NCBI GenBank assembly: GCA_016081115.2
Contig: CM071931.1
Location: forward strand, 24,900,317-24,964,316
Reading direction: 5' to 3'
Origin: Rehmannia glutinosa
Taxonomy: Eukaryota; Streptophyta; Magnoliopsida; Lamiales; Orobanchaceae
Length of the DNA: 64,000 bases
Each line of letters begins with the position of its first letter. Positions within the stretch are counted from its first letter, which is position 1. This document shows positions 48,480 through 60,660 of the stretch, piece after piece. The translations under genes were made by a program, and so were the position numbers. The notes below the pieces were generated by a model, which worked only from the letters and a program-made list of their open reading frames with translations, was not told the DNA's origin and did not search any database.

Positions 48480-51400
48480 GTAAAAGGCTAAAGAGAGCAA
48501 CAAGAGTAAGGCAACATGATAAAGTGAGCAAGAAGAGAAAGGCAACAACTATTGAAAAAGGTGGGGAAGGACAAAGGAAAATAGTCTTTGGATGGTAGCC
48601 AGGGTGATGAAGATTCCAAATATCCTAGCCGTGGTACGAGATCAAGGCCGAGGAGGTTCGCCAAAGTTATTAAGAAATCAAACCCTGCATGAGGCGGTTG
48701 TGGTTAATAAGATTGGTCAAAGCGGCCTGTTGCACATGAAGATTGTTGAAATACCGCGATTTAACTTCATCGGGCTGGTTAAAAATTTCAATCTAATTAG
48801 TCGTGAATTGGTGATATCGAAGGGGAAAACAATTCACATTGACGCCACGGATGTGGAACGGGACCTGGGAATTCGAACGGTAGTGTGAATATTGACCTAA
48901 GAACAAAGCGGGGATGTGATCTTTATAAAGAATGACAACAGATTTTTAACAAGGCTAACAACCACATCACAAAGAAACACGTATGCACGGAGATGCTAAA
49001 ATGCGAGGATGGAGGTGATCGGTTTAAAAGGCACTTTCTTGCCTTGGTGGATCGCTTGATTAACGGAATAACTCTATTGGTTATGTTAATCCCCTCATGA
49101 TAGATAGCTTGGAGAATGTTCGAATATTCGCAACCTTGGCGGTCGCGAGTACACGATTAACACGTTGGTGACAAACGGGGCACGTTGGGAAGACGGCAAG
49201 AAAATTATGTTCAATGGGCCTCTTCTATTTTTATCGGTAAGTGTTAAATTATTATTGCGTGTACATTTTTTGTATTACTACCTTGTGCACTTTCTAATTT
49301 TTTTTTGTTTAGGTTTTTTATTTGGATAGGGTTATTTTCTATACTAGGGACGTGGTTAGAAAACTCCCCAGTATTAGATTTTGGACTGCTGAGATCATTC
49401 GGAAAAGGGTACGCAAGGAGATGAAGGAAGGTGGTTTTAGACAGGGTTTTTTGGCGGACGCGCTCCATATAGCTGCACCGAACGAAGGGTCAGCTGCAGT
49501 TGACATCGGGCTATTAGGAAGTCAATCAACGAAGGCTGGCACGTCGTCCGGGACCGAGAGTCACGAGGTATAAATTTTACTTCTTTTGATTGGATGAATC
49601 CATTTTGTATTATTGCTTATGACACATGAAAATTATGCTTATATGTGTAGTTAATAATGCTTATATTATAAAATGATGGAGTATTTGATTGTTGTAATCC
49701 TTGCATACATGTCTAGTTAATAATGCTTATTATGTTTGCCAAATGTGCTTATCTATGTAGCTAAAATGCTTACAAAATTATGGGTTGTATATTATTGTAA
49801 TTTTTGTATTTTCACTCAAATATGTTGAAAAATTGCTTATGATATATGCCATTTTTACGCTTATATGTGTTGCTAATAATGCTTACAAAAATGATGGAGT
49901 ATTAATTATTGCATTTTTTGTATATTATGTCTAATGTTTGTGGAATGATTATGATATATGCCAATTCTGCTTATATGTGTAGTTAATAATGACTACAAAA
50001 ATTGGAAAAGATTTTTTCAGTTTTTTCTATATGTCTATAGACAACTGTTTGTCTGCATGTGTTGTAAATCATGCTCTAGAATGTTATAAATAATGCTTAT
50101 GTAACTGACATTTGTTCTGATAACTTTTGAAAAGGAGTATAAATCGAGAGTGTTGCGAAGTTGTCAGGCCTTGCTACATATGTGGTCGACATAATTGCTA
50201 TTTCCAGAATGCTCCAAAAGAGATGACAAGCGATGCAGACTTTTGCAAATTACAAGAATCAGCTAGGATACTTATATGCTCAACTAGTAAGCATACATTG
50301 GATGCGGAGGGCCCTCAAGCTGATGATATGAGCAAAACACAGCTAAACGAAGCTTTTTGGAATAACCCCGAGACCATAGCCACCGTCGAAAAGTTGAGCT
50401 TGCGCTTGGTCGTAGGGGACGAGTACGAAAAGGGCATGGAAGGTTTGCCAAGTTTTAGCCTGGGAGTTACCCAAGAGATTGATACAATCGTGGCGGGGAT
50501 GTAAGATATCCGATTTTTCTTTTCTCGCTATTACTTTAACATCCGATCTACCCCGCTTACAACATCACAAAATGTTGCTTTATTATGAATAGAATGTTGC
50601 TTTTTGTGTTGTCTTGATGTGTGTTGTTTCTTTTTTAGTTTTATTATCGGGCGGGGTTAGCGGGGCATGTGATATTGGTGGAGATGGTGTGGATCTTGGG
50701 GACGGTGATGGTGACAAAGACACCGACGATGAGGATGACGATGAGGGGAGGATGAGGGAGAGGATGAGGGGAGGATGGTAAGAGCGGCGATGATGAGGAT
50801 GGTAGTAGCGACAATGATGAGGGGAATATAGGTGATGCCGATTTGGAATAAGAAAGCGAAGTGATGTGGCAATGAAAAAGATGAGGTTAACAAAGTGACG
50901 ATGAGATGAGATGGAGGGTGGGAAAATTGAGAATGCAATATGGATTGACGTGTTGTCCGAGTGTACAAAAATGGAGATGATGGTATCAAACTGGATTTTT
51001 GAAAATCCGACAGAAAAGGTAAGTTTATTTATGTTTTTGTTTATTTCAATTTTTTTCGATGAAGTTATTTGTTTGAACAATTGTATGAACACGCAGGAAG
51101 AAGTCATTTTTGGTAGTGGCGAATTTAACATCACCGACAAGATATGGAGACATTGAAGGGTGGGCGACGTCGGCGGTCTATTGTGGATACATGGTTGTTT
51201 GTCCTGAACCGCAAAGAATTGTTGAGGATCGATAGTTCTCCGCATAGATTCTTTGCCACGACATATCCTACTATATATTTCCACCCGTAATTTTTGTAGA
51301 TAATTTTTTGATGTACGAGGTTTGATTGGTATATATGGCTTTGTAAGTAGTATCCATGTCGATGTTCTATTTTTGTGCATTATGCTTATGGATGTATCCT

Positions 51401-52476
51401 AATATGCTTACCTATGTTTTACCTTATGCTAATGTATGAGTAGATTTATTCTTATGTAACATAATTATGCTTATGTAAGGTATTTTAGGCTTATGCAAGT
51501 TTTGCATTATGCTTATGGTTGGTTTGTGTTATGCTTATTTTATGGTAGCTTTTTTTGTTCATGTATGATAATCATGCTTATGTATGGTTTGAGTTATGCT
51601 TATTCATGTTATGTATTATGCTTATTGCTATTCGTTCCATTATATTTTTATGTATGATAGGTTGCTTGGGATCAATATGAACAATGATTATGTCCGCAAT
51701 AAATGTTGCTTTCGCAGTTTTTAATTCTCGCTTATGTTATGCTATTTTCTCAGCAGACATTCACAATTGTAATGCCCATCAAAGCGTCGATTCGAGTGAA
51801 TTGCTTAAGAGATTCAAATAAAGCTTCAACATCGAATTTAGTGATTGCAAGGTGCGAGCGGGATGGAGAGATCCAGTTGTTATGTGTGATATGGTGAGGC
51901 TTTTTTTTTTTTTTATTCGTGACCCTAACCTTTTTTTACCCATTGTGTAGTTCTTCTTCCCGATATTCAAGAGCGAGCATTTTTTCGTGGTATGCTTTGA
52001 CGTTAAAAAGAAGGTTTGCCATGTATTAGACAACTCCTCGGTTGGCGGCAACAAAACCCTCAAATACGATGGCGTACCTGATAAATTGGTCGCTTTTGTT
52101 CTCTATGGATGATTGAATATATATTTTCAATCTTTATTTTTGAGCGATTCATATATATTTTGTTTTGTTGACAAATGACAAGTATTTTCACAATACTTAT
52201 TGGCGGAGGGTTTTTGTCAATTGCTCGTGTGATCCGAGTCGACCGCCTCCCGTTTGTGCATACCTTGGAGGGACAAGGATAACAAAGTTGATTGCGGTAT
52301 TTTTGCAATGCGGCATATGGAGACCTGGTGGGATTAAAAACGGGATAGCGGGCTCCGAAAATGACGAGGCGCAACTATTGATGATGCTTAGAAAGTATGC
52401 AATCGCAATATGTCCGGACGCAATGAATGAGCCGAGGAGGCGGTATTGGGACGGGTCAAGGAGTTTGCCAAAATGA
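48480..52476 (+). pseudogene. MULE-borne Ulp1-like (C48) cysteine peptidase gene
   Basis: Exons on the plus strand. 48592-48888 has GLLHMKIVEIPRFNFIGLV and VERDLGI, the N-terminal region typical of KAONASHI proteins. 49020-49573 has RFKRHFLALVDRLING and FYTRDVVRKLP then RFWTAEIIRKRVRKEM. 50127-50504 carries a Cys-rich patch. 50640-50900 is a very acidic Asp/Glu run. A GT-AG intron at 51019-51096 joins NPTEK to EEVIFGSGEFNI. The peptidase end (51950-52476) shows the family's catalytic residues: His codon 51978 (SEHFFVVCFDV), Asp codon 52029 (VLDNSS) and Cys codon 52293 (DCGIFAMRHMETWW). Frameshifts, including one after the Cys, break it. The large minus-strand frame at 50583-51380 is antisense to the acidic run. 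Confidence 0.75.
51019..51096 (+). other. Intron in the Ulp1-like gene
   Basis: Donor AAAAG|GTAAGT and acceptor ACGCAG|GAAG, 78 bp, T-rich. Removal joins coding blocks that are contiguous in the family. Confidence 0.7.
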
Positions 52477-52479
52477 AAT

Positions 52480-53530
52480 AGGATCAATTCAAATGTTTTG
52501 TTGCTTCGTACTTTTTTTTTGATAAGAGTATTGGTTACTATAGTATTTTTAAGACACGATAAATTTGTTTGGTTTTTTGAAGTACTTTGTAGTGATGTTT
52601 GAATGTTTTTGATTATTGTTGAGTGTTAGTTCGTGGTTGTTATATTTTCCTCAAAACATAATTCAATTGCTTATGTAAGCGTTTAATTCAATTAGTCTCG
52701 TATCACGAGAATTCAACTCTATTGTAAGCAATCACTTTCATGGTATGTTATAATGTTTCTAGCATTATTTCAAATATTTTTTAAGCGAGTGTTCGTGTTC
52801 TTTGTAAGCAAAATCAACCGCATTGTAAGCAATATTCCAATGTTTTGTAAGCATAATTCAAACGCTTTGTAAGCGTAAGTCAATTGACTTGTAAACACTA
52901 TTTCAAATATTATAACTTATCAAATATCGTATACTTCTAGGATTAGTCAAATGTTTTTGTAAGCATGATTCAAATGCTTTGTAAGCGAAATTGAATGGAC
53001 TTGTAAGCATATATCTCATGGTATTTTATATCGTTAGCAAATAAGCAAAGTGCAAGGTAATAAAAATTAAACAGTAATCACAATATTTTTTATCGAAAGT
53101 ACATGCCTTTTTTTTATTTTTAAGGAACAATTTTTAGGATCAGATGAAACAAATAATTATAAAATCAAATAAATATAAAAATCAAGCGATAAAATGTGCA
53201 TAAATAAGCGTTATCAAATGCTTTAATAAGCGATCTCAAACATGCACTTCAAAAATAACATCAATAAGAGTGAATTCTACTTGTCGCACGTTCGCTATTG
53301 TGCGAACCTATTTCTCCGTATTTCCCACAACGCTCTTTCATTTTCTCGCCAAATTTTTATTGCTTTCTCCTTCGACTAAGTCGGCTCTTGAATCGACCGA
53401 CGCTTCCCTTATTTTTGGCCTGTGTTGGTGGCAACACTACAACACCTAGTCGGATTTATCCCCAATGAATCCTTCGATCAATGATTGTTTGTTCACAGAA
53501 CGGGAATCAGTTTGTTGATCCATCAGCAAT
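52480..53530. other. Spacer between the convergent MULE genes
   Basis: No coding region. From 52669 on it is dense in TGTAAGC words (about twelve to 53040), the reverse complement of the GCTTAT words found in the left half. Confidence 0.6.
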
Positions 53531-53536
53531 TTTTCT

Positions 53537-55480
53537 TTATGGTCTTTTATGATCTTTGATCAATCTTGGACTTGTTGTCATTTGATAGAACCATACAATA
53601 GTGAATGTCGGACCAAATCTGTTGAATCGTTGTATCACGCCGCATATCCGATCCGAATCGATCAACGAATCATTGTTTTGACACCGTAGCATGGATGCTT
53701 TTTTCGTCCATCTTTTGTGAATATATTTTGCTGGGATTTTATCGGCCTCTTTTAGTAGCGAGAAAATATGATGACATAGAAGCCCGATACGCTGAAACAT
53801 TTTGCAACTGCATTCCATCATATCGTCATTTATATACGAAACCACCGTGAAAGACTCCTATTTCCACGCCCTTGATTTTGTAAGTGCATGTGTCAGCCCC
53901 ATTGTTGATTTCCATTGTCACGCACTTGTAACAAGATGATTCGGTCTCGCGCTCAAATGAAAAAACACTTTCTAGTATACACAATTGATGCATGTTTCTC
54001 AATTTCTAACTGTGTTGTGCATTCGGCAAGTCGGAATCGATCTTGTTGTTCATTTGTCTACGACATGTCTTTGAGATTCTATAGCTATCCTAGAGCATGA
54101 AAATTTCTACTAGACTAACTTGTGGGTTGGTGAAACTTGAACCATTGTTAGCACTTTCTCGATCTTGACGTGGTTCTCGAGTAATCCGCTCAATTTCACA
54201 CTTTTAAAATAAGCGAGAATCCACGATTTCCTAATTTCAAACATATGTGCAAACCATGAATGCGAAGTCGCTTGGTAATCATTCATCAATCGTGCCCATC
54301 TCTCCTCAAATTCGGAGGTTCGATGTAGTTACTCAAAACAATGCGATTCAATCTTTCCATGATTCCTCGTTCTTAAGCAAAGTATGCCCAACCTTCGCGC
54401 CCACCTTTTCCATGATGTGCCACATACATAGTCGGTGAATACTATTTTTGAAAACTTTTTTAATAGCATTTTTCATTGCGGGATCTTGATCGAACTATGT
54501 ATGTTATCTCATGCCCCATTGCCTTTTAAGAAATTTTTGAATAGCCGGACATAGATTCTTCATCTTCCTTCGAAGTAACCCCACGCGAACGTAACACATC
54601 TTATATGGTTGTCTACACCGATTAACTGCGCGAACACCATTTTGTACCTATGGTTGTTGTGACAAATTAGTCTCCTTTTTTTCCCAAAATAATAAATTTC
54701 TTCAAGTTCGAGACGCATGCAATTTTCTTATAATACATAAGCAACATTTAACTAATATATAAGCGAGTTTATGTTCAATTCGTATGCACATCCACACATG
54801 AATAAATGTTGTCATTTTTTTTTCATAAAATTATATATTCTCTTATGCGATTAAAGTAACTCGTAAGCGGTTAATGTTGTTTTGATATGCATACTTGTGC
54901 ACACATTAAAAAAAAAAAGGTAAGGAGCACGAATTTTGGCTGGGATTGCACCAAACTGTTAGTGTTGTATGTTGCATCAAAAGATATAACATCCCCGAAC
55001 ATTCTGTACTTTTGGTTGCACATTGGATCAGCCCAAAATAATCGTGTAAGTTGGTCATTTTCATCAACGCACGCTTGAATGCTATATTTGGACAAACTTA
55101 AATCCTTTTCAAAAAATTATTTATAATAAGATGTGCATAAGCGTGCATTCACTTGTGAGAATTCGTCATCATTTAGCACCGCTTCTTCATGAGATGCGAT
55201 GAATTGTTAACCTTTTTGAACCCTTCGGCGGCTGCACACTACGTATTGCATGTATTATACTACTACTGAAGCGTTGGGTTGTACTAATTCTCACATCAAA
55301 TCCATTGCACGCCCATAATTTTTGTAAAATTGTATTCCATTGTCGACACTATCAAAATTCATCCCTTCTTTTAGAGTCATATGTTCATCACATTCGGTAT
55401 CCACCGGAGATGAATCCGTTGTTATTTCAATCCACTTTGCATGGAACACTTGCAATTACAAATCAAGTTTCAACAAAAAA
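53537..55480 (-). pseudogene. FAR1-type MULE transposase
   Basis: Minus-strand blocks in family order: RLFWADPMCNQKYRMFGDVI then SFDATYNTN (55040-54950, first catalytic Asp in the F-D-A-T-Y block), FDQDPAMKNAIKKVFKNSIH followed by RLCMWHIMEKV (54505-54410, second Asp and C-x2-H), and CSCKMFQRIGLLCHHIFSLL (53815-53755, SWIM zinc finger) followed by KYIHKRWTKKA. This is the MULE/FAR1 DDE transposase architecture. In plants the same fold was domesticated as FHY3/FAR1. The blocks lie in different frames with stops between, so it is not functional as written. It faces the Ulp1-like gene. Confidence 0.8.
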
Positions 55481-55489
55481 GAAATAATT

Positions 55490-56480
55490 AAGCAAGATTT
55501 TGAAAATACATTAACATAATGGTAAATGAGTATATGCAATTGTATAGTCATATATAAGCAAAGTATTGGGTTAGAACAAACGGGTCGTAATCAAATAATT
55601 TCAATAGATACAACCTACATATGACAAAAAAAAAACAATGATCAATTAACCGATAGTTTATAACATCAAAAAATGTATGCAACATGTTACATTCATGATC
55701 AAGTATTTAAGCACATATAAAATGCATTTTCGATCATAGCATATATGTTTTTAAAGAAAAATAAGGGACAAAGAATTGCATTTCATGCTTCACAATATGT
55801 TCACAATGATAAGCATATTCGTATTCATCAATAAGCAACATTATGGATACGAACAAGCAACTTGTTGGGTAAATATGAAAAACAAACGTGGATGAGGAAT
55901 TGAATTTTCTGCATTCGAAAGTATGTTGATACTTATAAGCACATTCGTAGGCAAGCGAAAGCATAATTGTGATCACGAATAAGCAACTCATTGGATAAAC
56001 ATATGAAAAATTGGGATGAAGAATTGAATTTTTCCGACTACAAAGTAAGTTCATATTTGGAAGCATATTATTTGGCATACATAAGCAATATTATAGACAC
56101 GCATAAGCATATTTTTGGGTAACAATTACAAAAAAATGAAATGATTGATCGAATGATTGATTTAGGAAAAAGTATGAATCAAACAATTTGGAAGGCAAGA
56201 AAAAGTGTTACCTTGTTCTTCATTAGTGTTAAAGCATTCTTCATAGGTGTCATCCATTTTTTTTCTTGCTTGAACTATGCAAATGTCGAGTTTTGCGTAA
56301 CATTCGATTTTAGGTGCGGACCGGTGGAGAAGGTGATATGGCCTGGATGATTTTTTCAATAACAGATTTGGTGGATTGTGATTGCAAATTTGATGGTAAC
56401 TCATCCTATTTTAGTGGGATTTACTAGATTTAGCTAACACAACTATTATTATATGGACTGATTTACCATCACATTGACTT
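55490..56480. other. 5' flank of the transposase within the MULE
   Basis: AT-rich sequence with repeated AATAAGCAAC/CATAAGCA words and a loosely repeated block of about 130-150 bp near 55790, 55920 and 56050 (each with an ATTGAATT or GCATTT context, then 'gttcat..ataagca'). The minus-strand frame at 55734-56078 is this repeat. Confidence 0.5.
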
Positions 56481-56499
56481 TATCACATAATTTATCATC

Positions 56500-56599
56500 A
56501 TTAATTAGGTTTAATCTCAGCCATCGAAATCACTATATGTGTGGCTTGGATCTAGTCCTATGTACTCATATAATAGGGGGTCCTATATAACCATCCCCC
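56500..56599 (-). repeat. Right terminal inverted repeat of the MULE
   Basis: Reverse-complemented it begins GGGGGATGGTTATATAGG, with GAGTACATAGGACTAG further in and TGGCTGAGATTAA, matching the left end in order and spacing. Confidence 0.55.
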
Positions 56600-56608
56600 A
56601 TTATATAT
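56600..56608. repeat. 9-bp direct repeat, right flank of the MULE
   Basis: ATTATATAT, identical to 46978-46986. Confidence 0.6.
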
Positions 56609-56776
56609 ATACTATACATGTAAAATGTGTAGAAAATATATTTAAAAAATAAAAATGTTAGGCGGGCGGGTATCACAAAACCGAATTGATACTCATGCCC
56701 GCCATGGCCACTGGGTCACGGGGTGGGGTGACCTAAACACAATGGTCGGTCATCGAACCAAAATTGACATCTTTAG
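56609..56776. mobile_element. hAT-like MITE remnant
   Basis: An AT-rich start, then a GC-rich GGCGGGCGGGTATCAC end zone and the terminus CAAAATTGACATCTTTAG, which resembles the right end of the MITE at 7566-8083 (GACATCCCTA). Together with GC-rich sequence at 46768-46850 it may be one hAT MITE split by the MULE, but no matching 8-bp duplication was found. Confidence 0.35.
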
Positions 56777-56815
56777 TATTGCGGCCGATTCGTAGCTTGG
56801 AAGTACATTTGCAAT

Positions 56816-58846
56816 TGTTGGAAATTATTCGGGTCCCGCATCTAATCCAGGCCAATAAGATCCAACTTTTTAATCAAATTGAACTAAGCGGAGCGATGGA
56901 TTTCAAAAAATCGAGTTTTAGATATAAGAACACAAGAACATGCTTATTAAATTTATTCAAACTAAAGGAAGAAATGAAAATTTACCTCTTTCGACGATAT
57001 TCTTGTTCTTTGCTTTTTGTCCGTCAATCCTTCGAATCCCTAAAGCTCGTAGACACCACGATCTTCCAATTCGATTCTCTCTATCAACGACAGTGTGTGG
57101 GCACCTAAATAATAATTCTAAGTTCCTAACTTTTTTATTTACCTACGATTTACTCAACTCATGAAATCGTAGGATTGAGCTAATCTTGAATAGGAGGGAA
57201 TTGAACTAGACTTAGAATCTAAACCACAAAAACACTTTGGAGAGAAGTCATTAACAAAACTTTATCGAAATCGTGTGGGCCGAAATTCCAAATCAATTCG
57301 GTTGGCGGAAACTCCATTTTGCCATTGAAAAATACAACTAATGTTTTTAATTTGACCAACTTATAATTATGTAGGTTGATCAAATTCAAAACTAGGGACC
57401 AAACTTGGTTAAGGAAAATTTCAATAAAAAAGCTAAGAGAATTCTCGTCGATTGCAAAAGAGGCGACCGATTTTTCTTTTCAAAGAAAAATATTGATGAT
57501 TCAAACTGTGAGATGTGGTTTTTTTATAGGGCTAGTTCAATCAATTTCCCACTCCAACTCAATTTCTATCTAATCTAGAATTTATAATTCTAGATAGAGT
57601 CAAATTCTAATTGATAATTATCCAATATAATTATCAATTTAATAATTATATTAATATCATTAATATCTTGTATTTGTTTAATTCCAATACATCAAAAATC
57701 GTAGAATATCATATATTCCCTAATTAACTAATATTAATATATTAGCCCAATTAATTTTGGAAAACTCTTTTTCATTAATCATTAGGAACTGAAAATATTA
57801 TTTCTAACCCATTTACTCTAGGAAGGCGAACCAGGACCATGGACCTATAATTATAAGCTCAATAAATCGAATAAATAATTAACTCTTTAATTAATTTATT
57901 CGACTTATTAATTCGATATTACTCCACTATAAATTCGAATTGCACTCTTATAATTATAGAATATCTTACTCTCTAATTTGAGCAAATCCACTTGATATAA
58001 TCATTACATATAGATTAATTCTCCATAGACAATTCGTAATTGAAGCTAGGTAGTATCCGTTAAACATCTTCAATTACCTCTTATCCTTATTTACCATTAA
58101 TTCACTAGTGAATGGTTAATTTATAATCAGATTATAAATTCGAGATCTCTTACCATCCAGTTCTAGAATTAACAAATGAGAGAATCGCCTTTCTACTTCT
58201 CGCAAGAAGGAATGGATTTCATATCTCAGAATTTATATTCCCAACTATTTAATTCAAATGTGAATCTAAAATGCAAGTGTTGGGAATGTCGTAGGACAAA
58301 CTTAAACAACCAAATTAAGAATTACACCGAAATAAACAAGAGTCTATAATCACTTAGGATTAAGATTTAAACATATATGACCATCTAGTGATTTAATTTG
58401 ATTTTCCATTTCTACAACGGAATTTGTATGAAAAATTTAAATTAAATCGGTTCAAGTCCTATATAATCGAATCATATATAAATGCCCCCACTAAGATATC
58501 TCCACATCGACGGTCCGGATAAGACAATCACATTCAAAATGTTCGAGCCGCATTAATGATGTTTTAATTAAAGATCCCATTTTAATTAATTTCATCACGG
58601 ACTTAATTTTAGTTTATTATCCATAATATTAATCCTCTTGTATATAACTCAAGTTATATACTAAGATTATGGTTACAATAAATAGGGATTTTCATGATGT
58701 TCAAGAAAATACATACAATATGCATACAATATATACTAAGATTATGGTTACATAAATAGGGATTTTCATGATGTTCTAAAATAAATGTATCCTTTATTAA
58801 TAATCAAAAATAATTCACAATTGCTATAAGGGCACTATCCCTAACA
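56816..58846 (-). mobile_element. 3' LTR of Copia element F
   Basis: The right end is firm: the minus strand reads TGTTAGGGATAGTGCCC right after the polypurine-like AAGTGGGAGAT. The left end TGTTGGAAATT at 56816 is a suggestion (minus-strand terminus TTTCCAACA). An alternative left end is TGTTGGGAATG near 58278. The 57080-57000 region on the minus strand resembles a transcribed LTR leader. It is very AT-rich with TAATTAATT words. The short plus-strand frames at 56764-57164 are not called. Confidence 0.55.
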
Positions 58847-59225
58847 ATCTCCCACTTGCCTAAAGCATATGGGACATGCCCCCACTAAGATGTCTCCACA
58901 TCAACGGTCCGGATAAGACAATCATTCAAAATGTTCGAGCTGCATTAATGATGTTTTAATTAAAGATCTCACTTTAATTAACTTCATCACGGACTTAATT
59001 TTAGTTTATTATCCATAATCTCAATCCTCTTGTATATAATCTGTTATATACTAAGATTATGGTTATAATAAATAGGGATTTTCATGATGTTCAAGAAAAT
59101 ACATACAATATGAAAAAGAGTTCTAAAATAAATGTCGCTTTATTAATAATCAAAAACAATTCACAATTGCTATAAGAGCACTATCCCTAACAATCTCCCA
59201 CTTGCCCTAAAGCATATGGGACATG
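58484..59225. repeat. Tandem duplication of the LTR end and polypurine tract in element F
   Basis: Unit 1 (58484-58877) and unit 2 (58878-59225) both begin GCCCCCACTAAGAT and run through TCCCTAACA, the ATCTCCCACTTGCC polypurine region and CATATGGGACAT. Unit 1 additionally contains a local duplication of about 72 bp (58654-58702 and 58726-58774). The last part of unit 2 merges into pol. Confidence 0.85.
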
Positions 59226-59229
59226 TCTC

Positions 59230-60660
59230 TCATCCTAAATTATTTAAATGTCTCTCAAACACTTTTGCAGGCAATGTCTTGGTGAATGGATCGGCAAGAT
59301 TGTCGTGACAGACGCAATCTTGAGAATCGAGACGTCACCCCTTTGTACTATCTCCCGAATAAGATGGTAATTTCTTTCTATATGCTTTGATCTCTTGTGA
59401 CTTCGAGACTCATTTTAATTATCCACTTCCCCACTATTGTCACAATACAAATTGAGTGGCTATCCACATTTGGAACAACTTCCAAATCGAGAAAGAATTT
59501 CTTTAGCCATATCACCTGCCTCCTTTCCTCAAGCAGCTATGTATTCGGCCTCCATGGGCGAATCCGCATGTTGATTGCTTAATGCTTCTCCGCACTATGG
59601 CACCGCCACTAAGAGTGAACACTTACCCGGATATCGACTTTCGAGAATCCTTGTCATCGAAAGTCGAATCGGTACACGTCTATCCTAAGGTCATCACCCA
59701 AATAGACAAGCATATAATCTCTCGTTCTCTGAAGATACTTGAGAATGTTCTTGATCATTGCTGTTCAATGGTCCATTCCTGTATGGGATTGAAACGAGTT
59801 GACTACCCCTACCGCATAACAAATATCGGGTCTTGTACACAACATAACATACATAAGGTTGCCTACTACAGAGGCATATGGAATACATATCATGTCCTCT
59901 TCCTCCTGAGGTGTCTTAAGACACTGCTCCTTGAGAGAATGACTCCATGTCGAGTTGGTAGGTAACCCTTTTGGAATCTTGCATTCTATAACGCAACAAT
60001 ATCTTATCGATATAAGAAGCTTGAGACAATGCCAATAATTTGTTCTTGCGATCTCGAATGATTTGAATTCCAAGAACATATTTTGCTTCTCCCAAATCTT
60101 TCATTTGGAATTGCTTGGCAAGCCAACCTTTAATCGCAGATAACATATCTACATCATTCCCAATGAGTAGAATGTCATCTACGTAAAGCACTAAAAATGC
60201 CACTTTACCATCCTTGATCCGCTTGTATACACAATGCTCATCAACACTTTGGTCAAAACCATAAGAATTGATCGTCCCATAAAATCTATGGTTCCATGAC
60301 CTTGAGGCTTGCTTTAACCCATAAATGGATCTAAGCAATTTGCGACTTTACTCGCTCTTGACCTTCGGCTACAAAACCCTCTCGTTCTTTGCATGTAGAT
60401 TTCCTCGTCAAGATGGTCATTCGAAAGGTCGTCTTGACATCCATTTGCCATATCTCATAGTCAAGACATGCAACAATTGAAAGTAGTATGCGAATGGATT
60501 TTAGCATTGCTCTGAGTAGAAAGTCTCCTCATAGTCGACTTGCCCGAGTTTAGGACCCGTCTCTCTCTTTGAAAGTATCTACTTTTCCATCCACACCCTT
60601 CTTTCTCTTATATATAGATCCATTTTCACCTAATAGGCTGACATCTTCAGCGTATCTACA
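59230..60660 (-). pseudogene. Element F reverse transcriptase and RNase H
   Basis: Minus strand. 60338-59916 gives RSIYGLKQASRSWNHRF, then VAFLVLYVDDILLIGND with the YVDD catalytic motif near 60174-60185, and QFQMKDLGEAKYVLGIQI. 59965-59765 continues with YASVVGNLMYVMLCTRPDI. RNase H lies at about 59580-59240, with MEAEYIAA and KHIERNYHLIREIVQRGDV in broken frames. It is better preserved than the pol genes of A and D but still has several frame changes. Confidence 0.85.

Larger units (their letters stand above)
46987..56599. mobile_element. Mutator-like element (MULE), 9.6 kb, with Ulp1 and FAR1-type genes
   Basis: The element is bounded by imperfect inverted ends. In both ends a GAGTACA word lies 32-34 bases from the tip, followed by a GAC(C/T)A..ATC patch and then CGGTTGAGATTAA (left) or TGGCTGAGATTAA (right). 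A 9-bp direct repeat flanks it. Inside, a Ulp1/C48 peptidase gene runs on the plus strand and a FAR1-type MULE transposase on the minus strand, tail to tail with about 1 kb between. Both genes are frame-broken. MULEs that carry Ulp1 domains (KAONASHI group) are known. The single-element interpretation rests on the ends and the shared word repeat. Confidence 0.7.

Noticed and set aside
50583..51380. 265-codon minus-strand frame rich in Ser, Pro and His
   Set aside because: It is antisense to the Asp/Glu-rich run of the Ulp1-like gene (GAT/GAG codons read backward) and crosses the clear GT-AG intron at 51019-51096.
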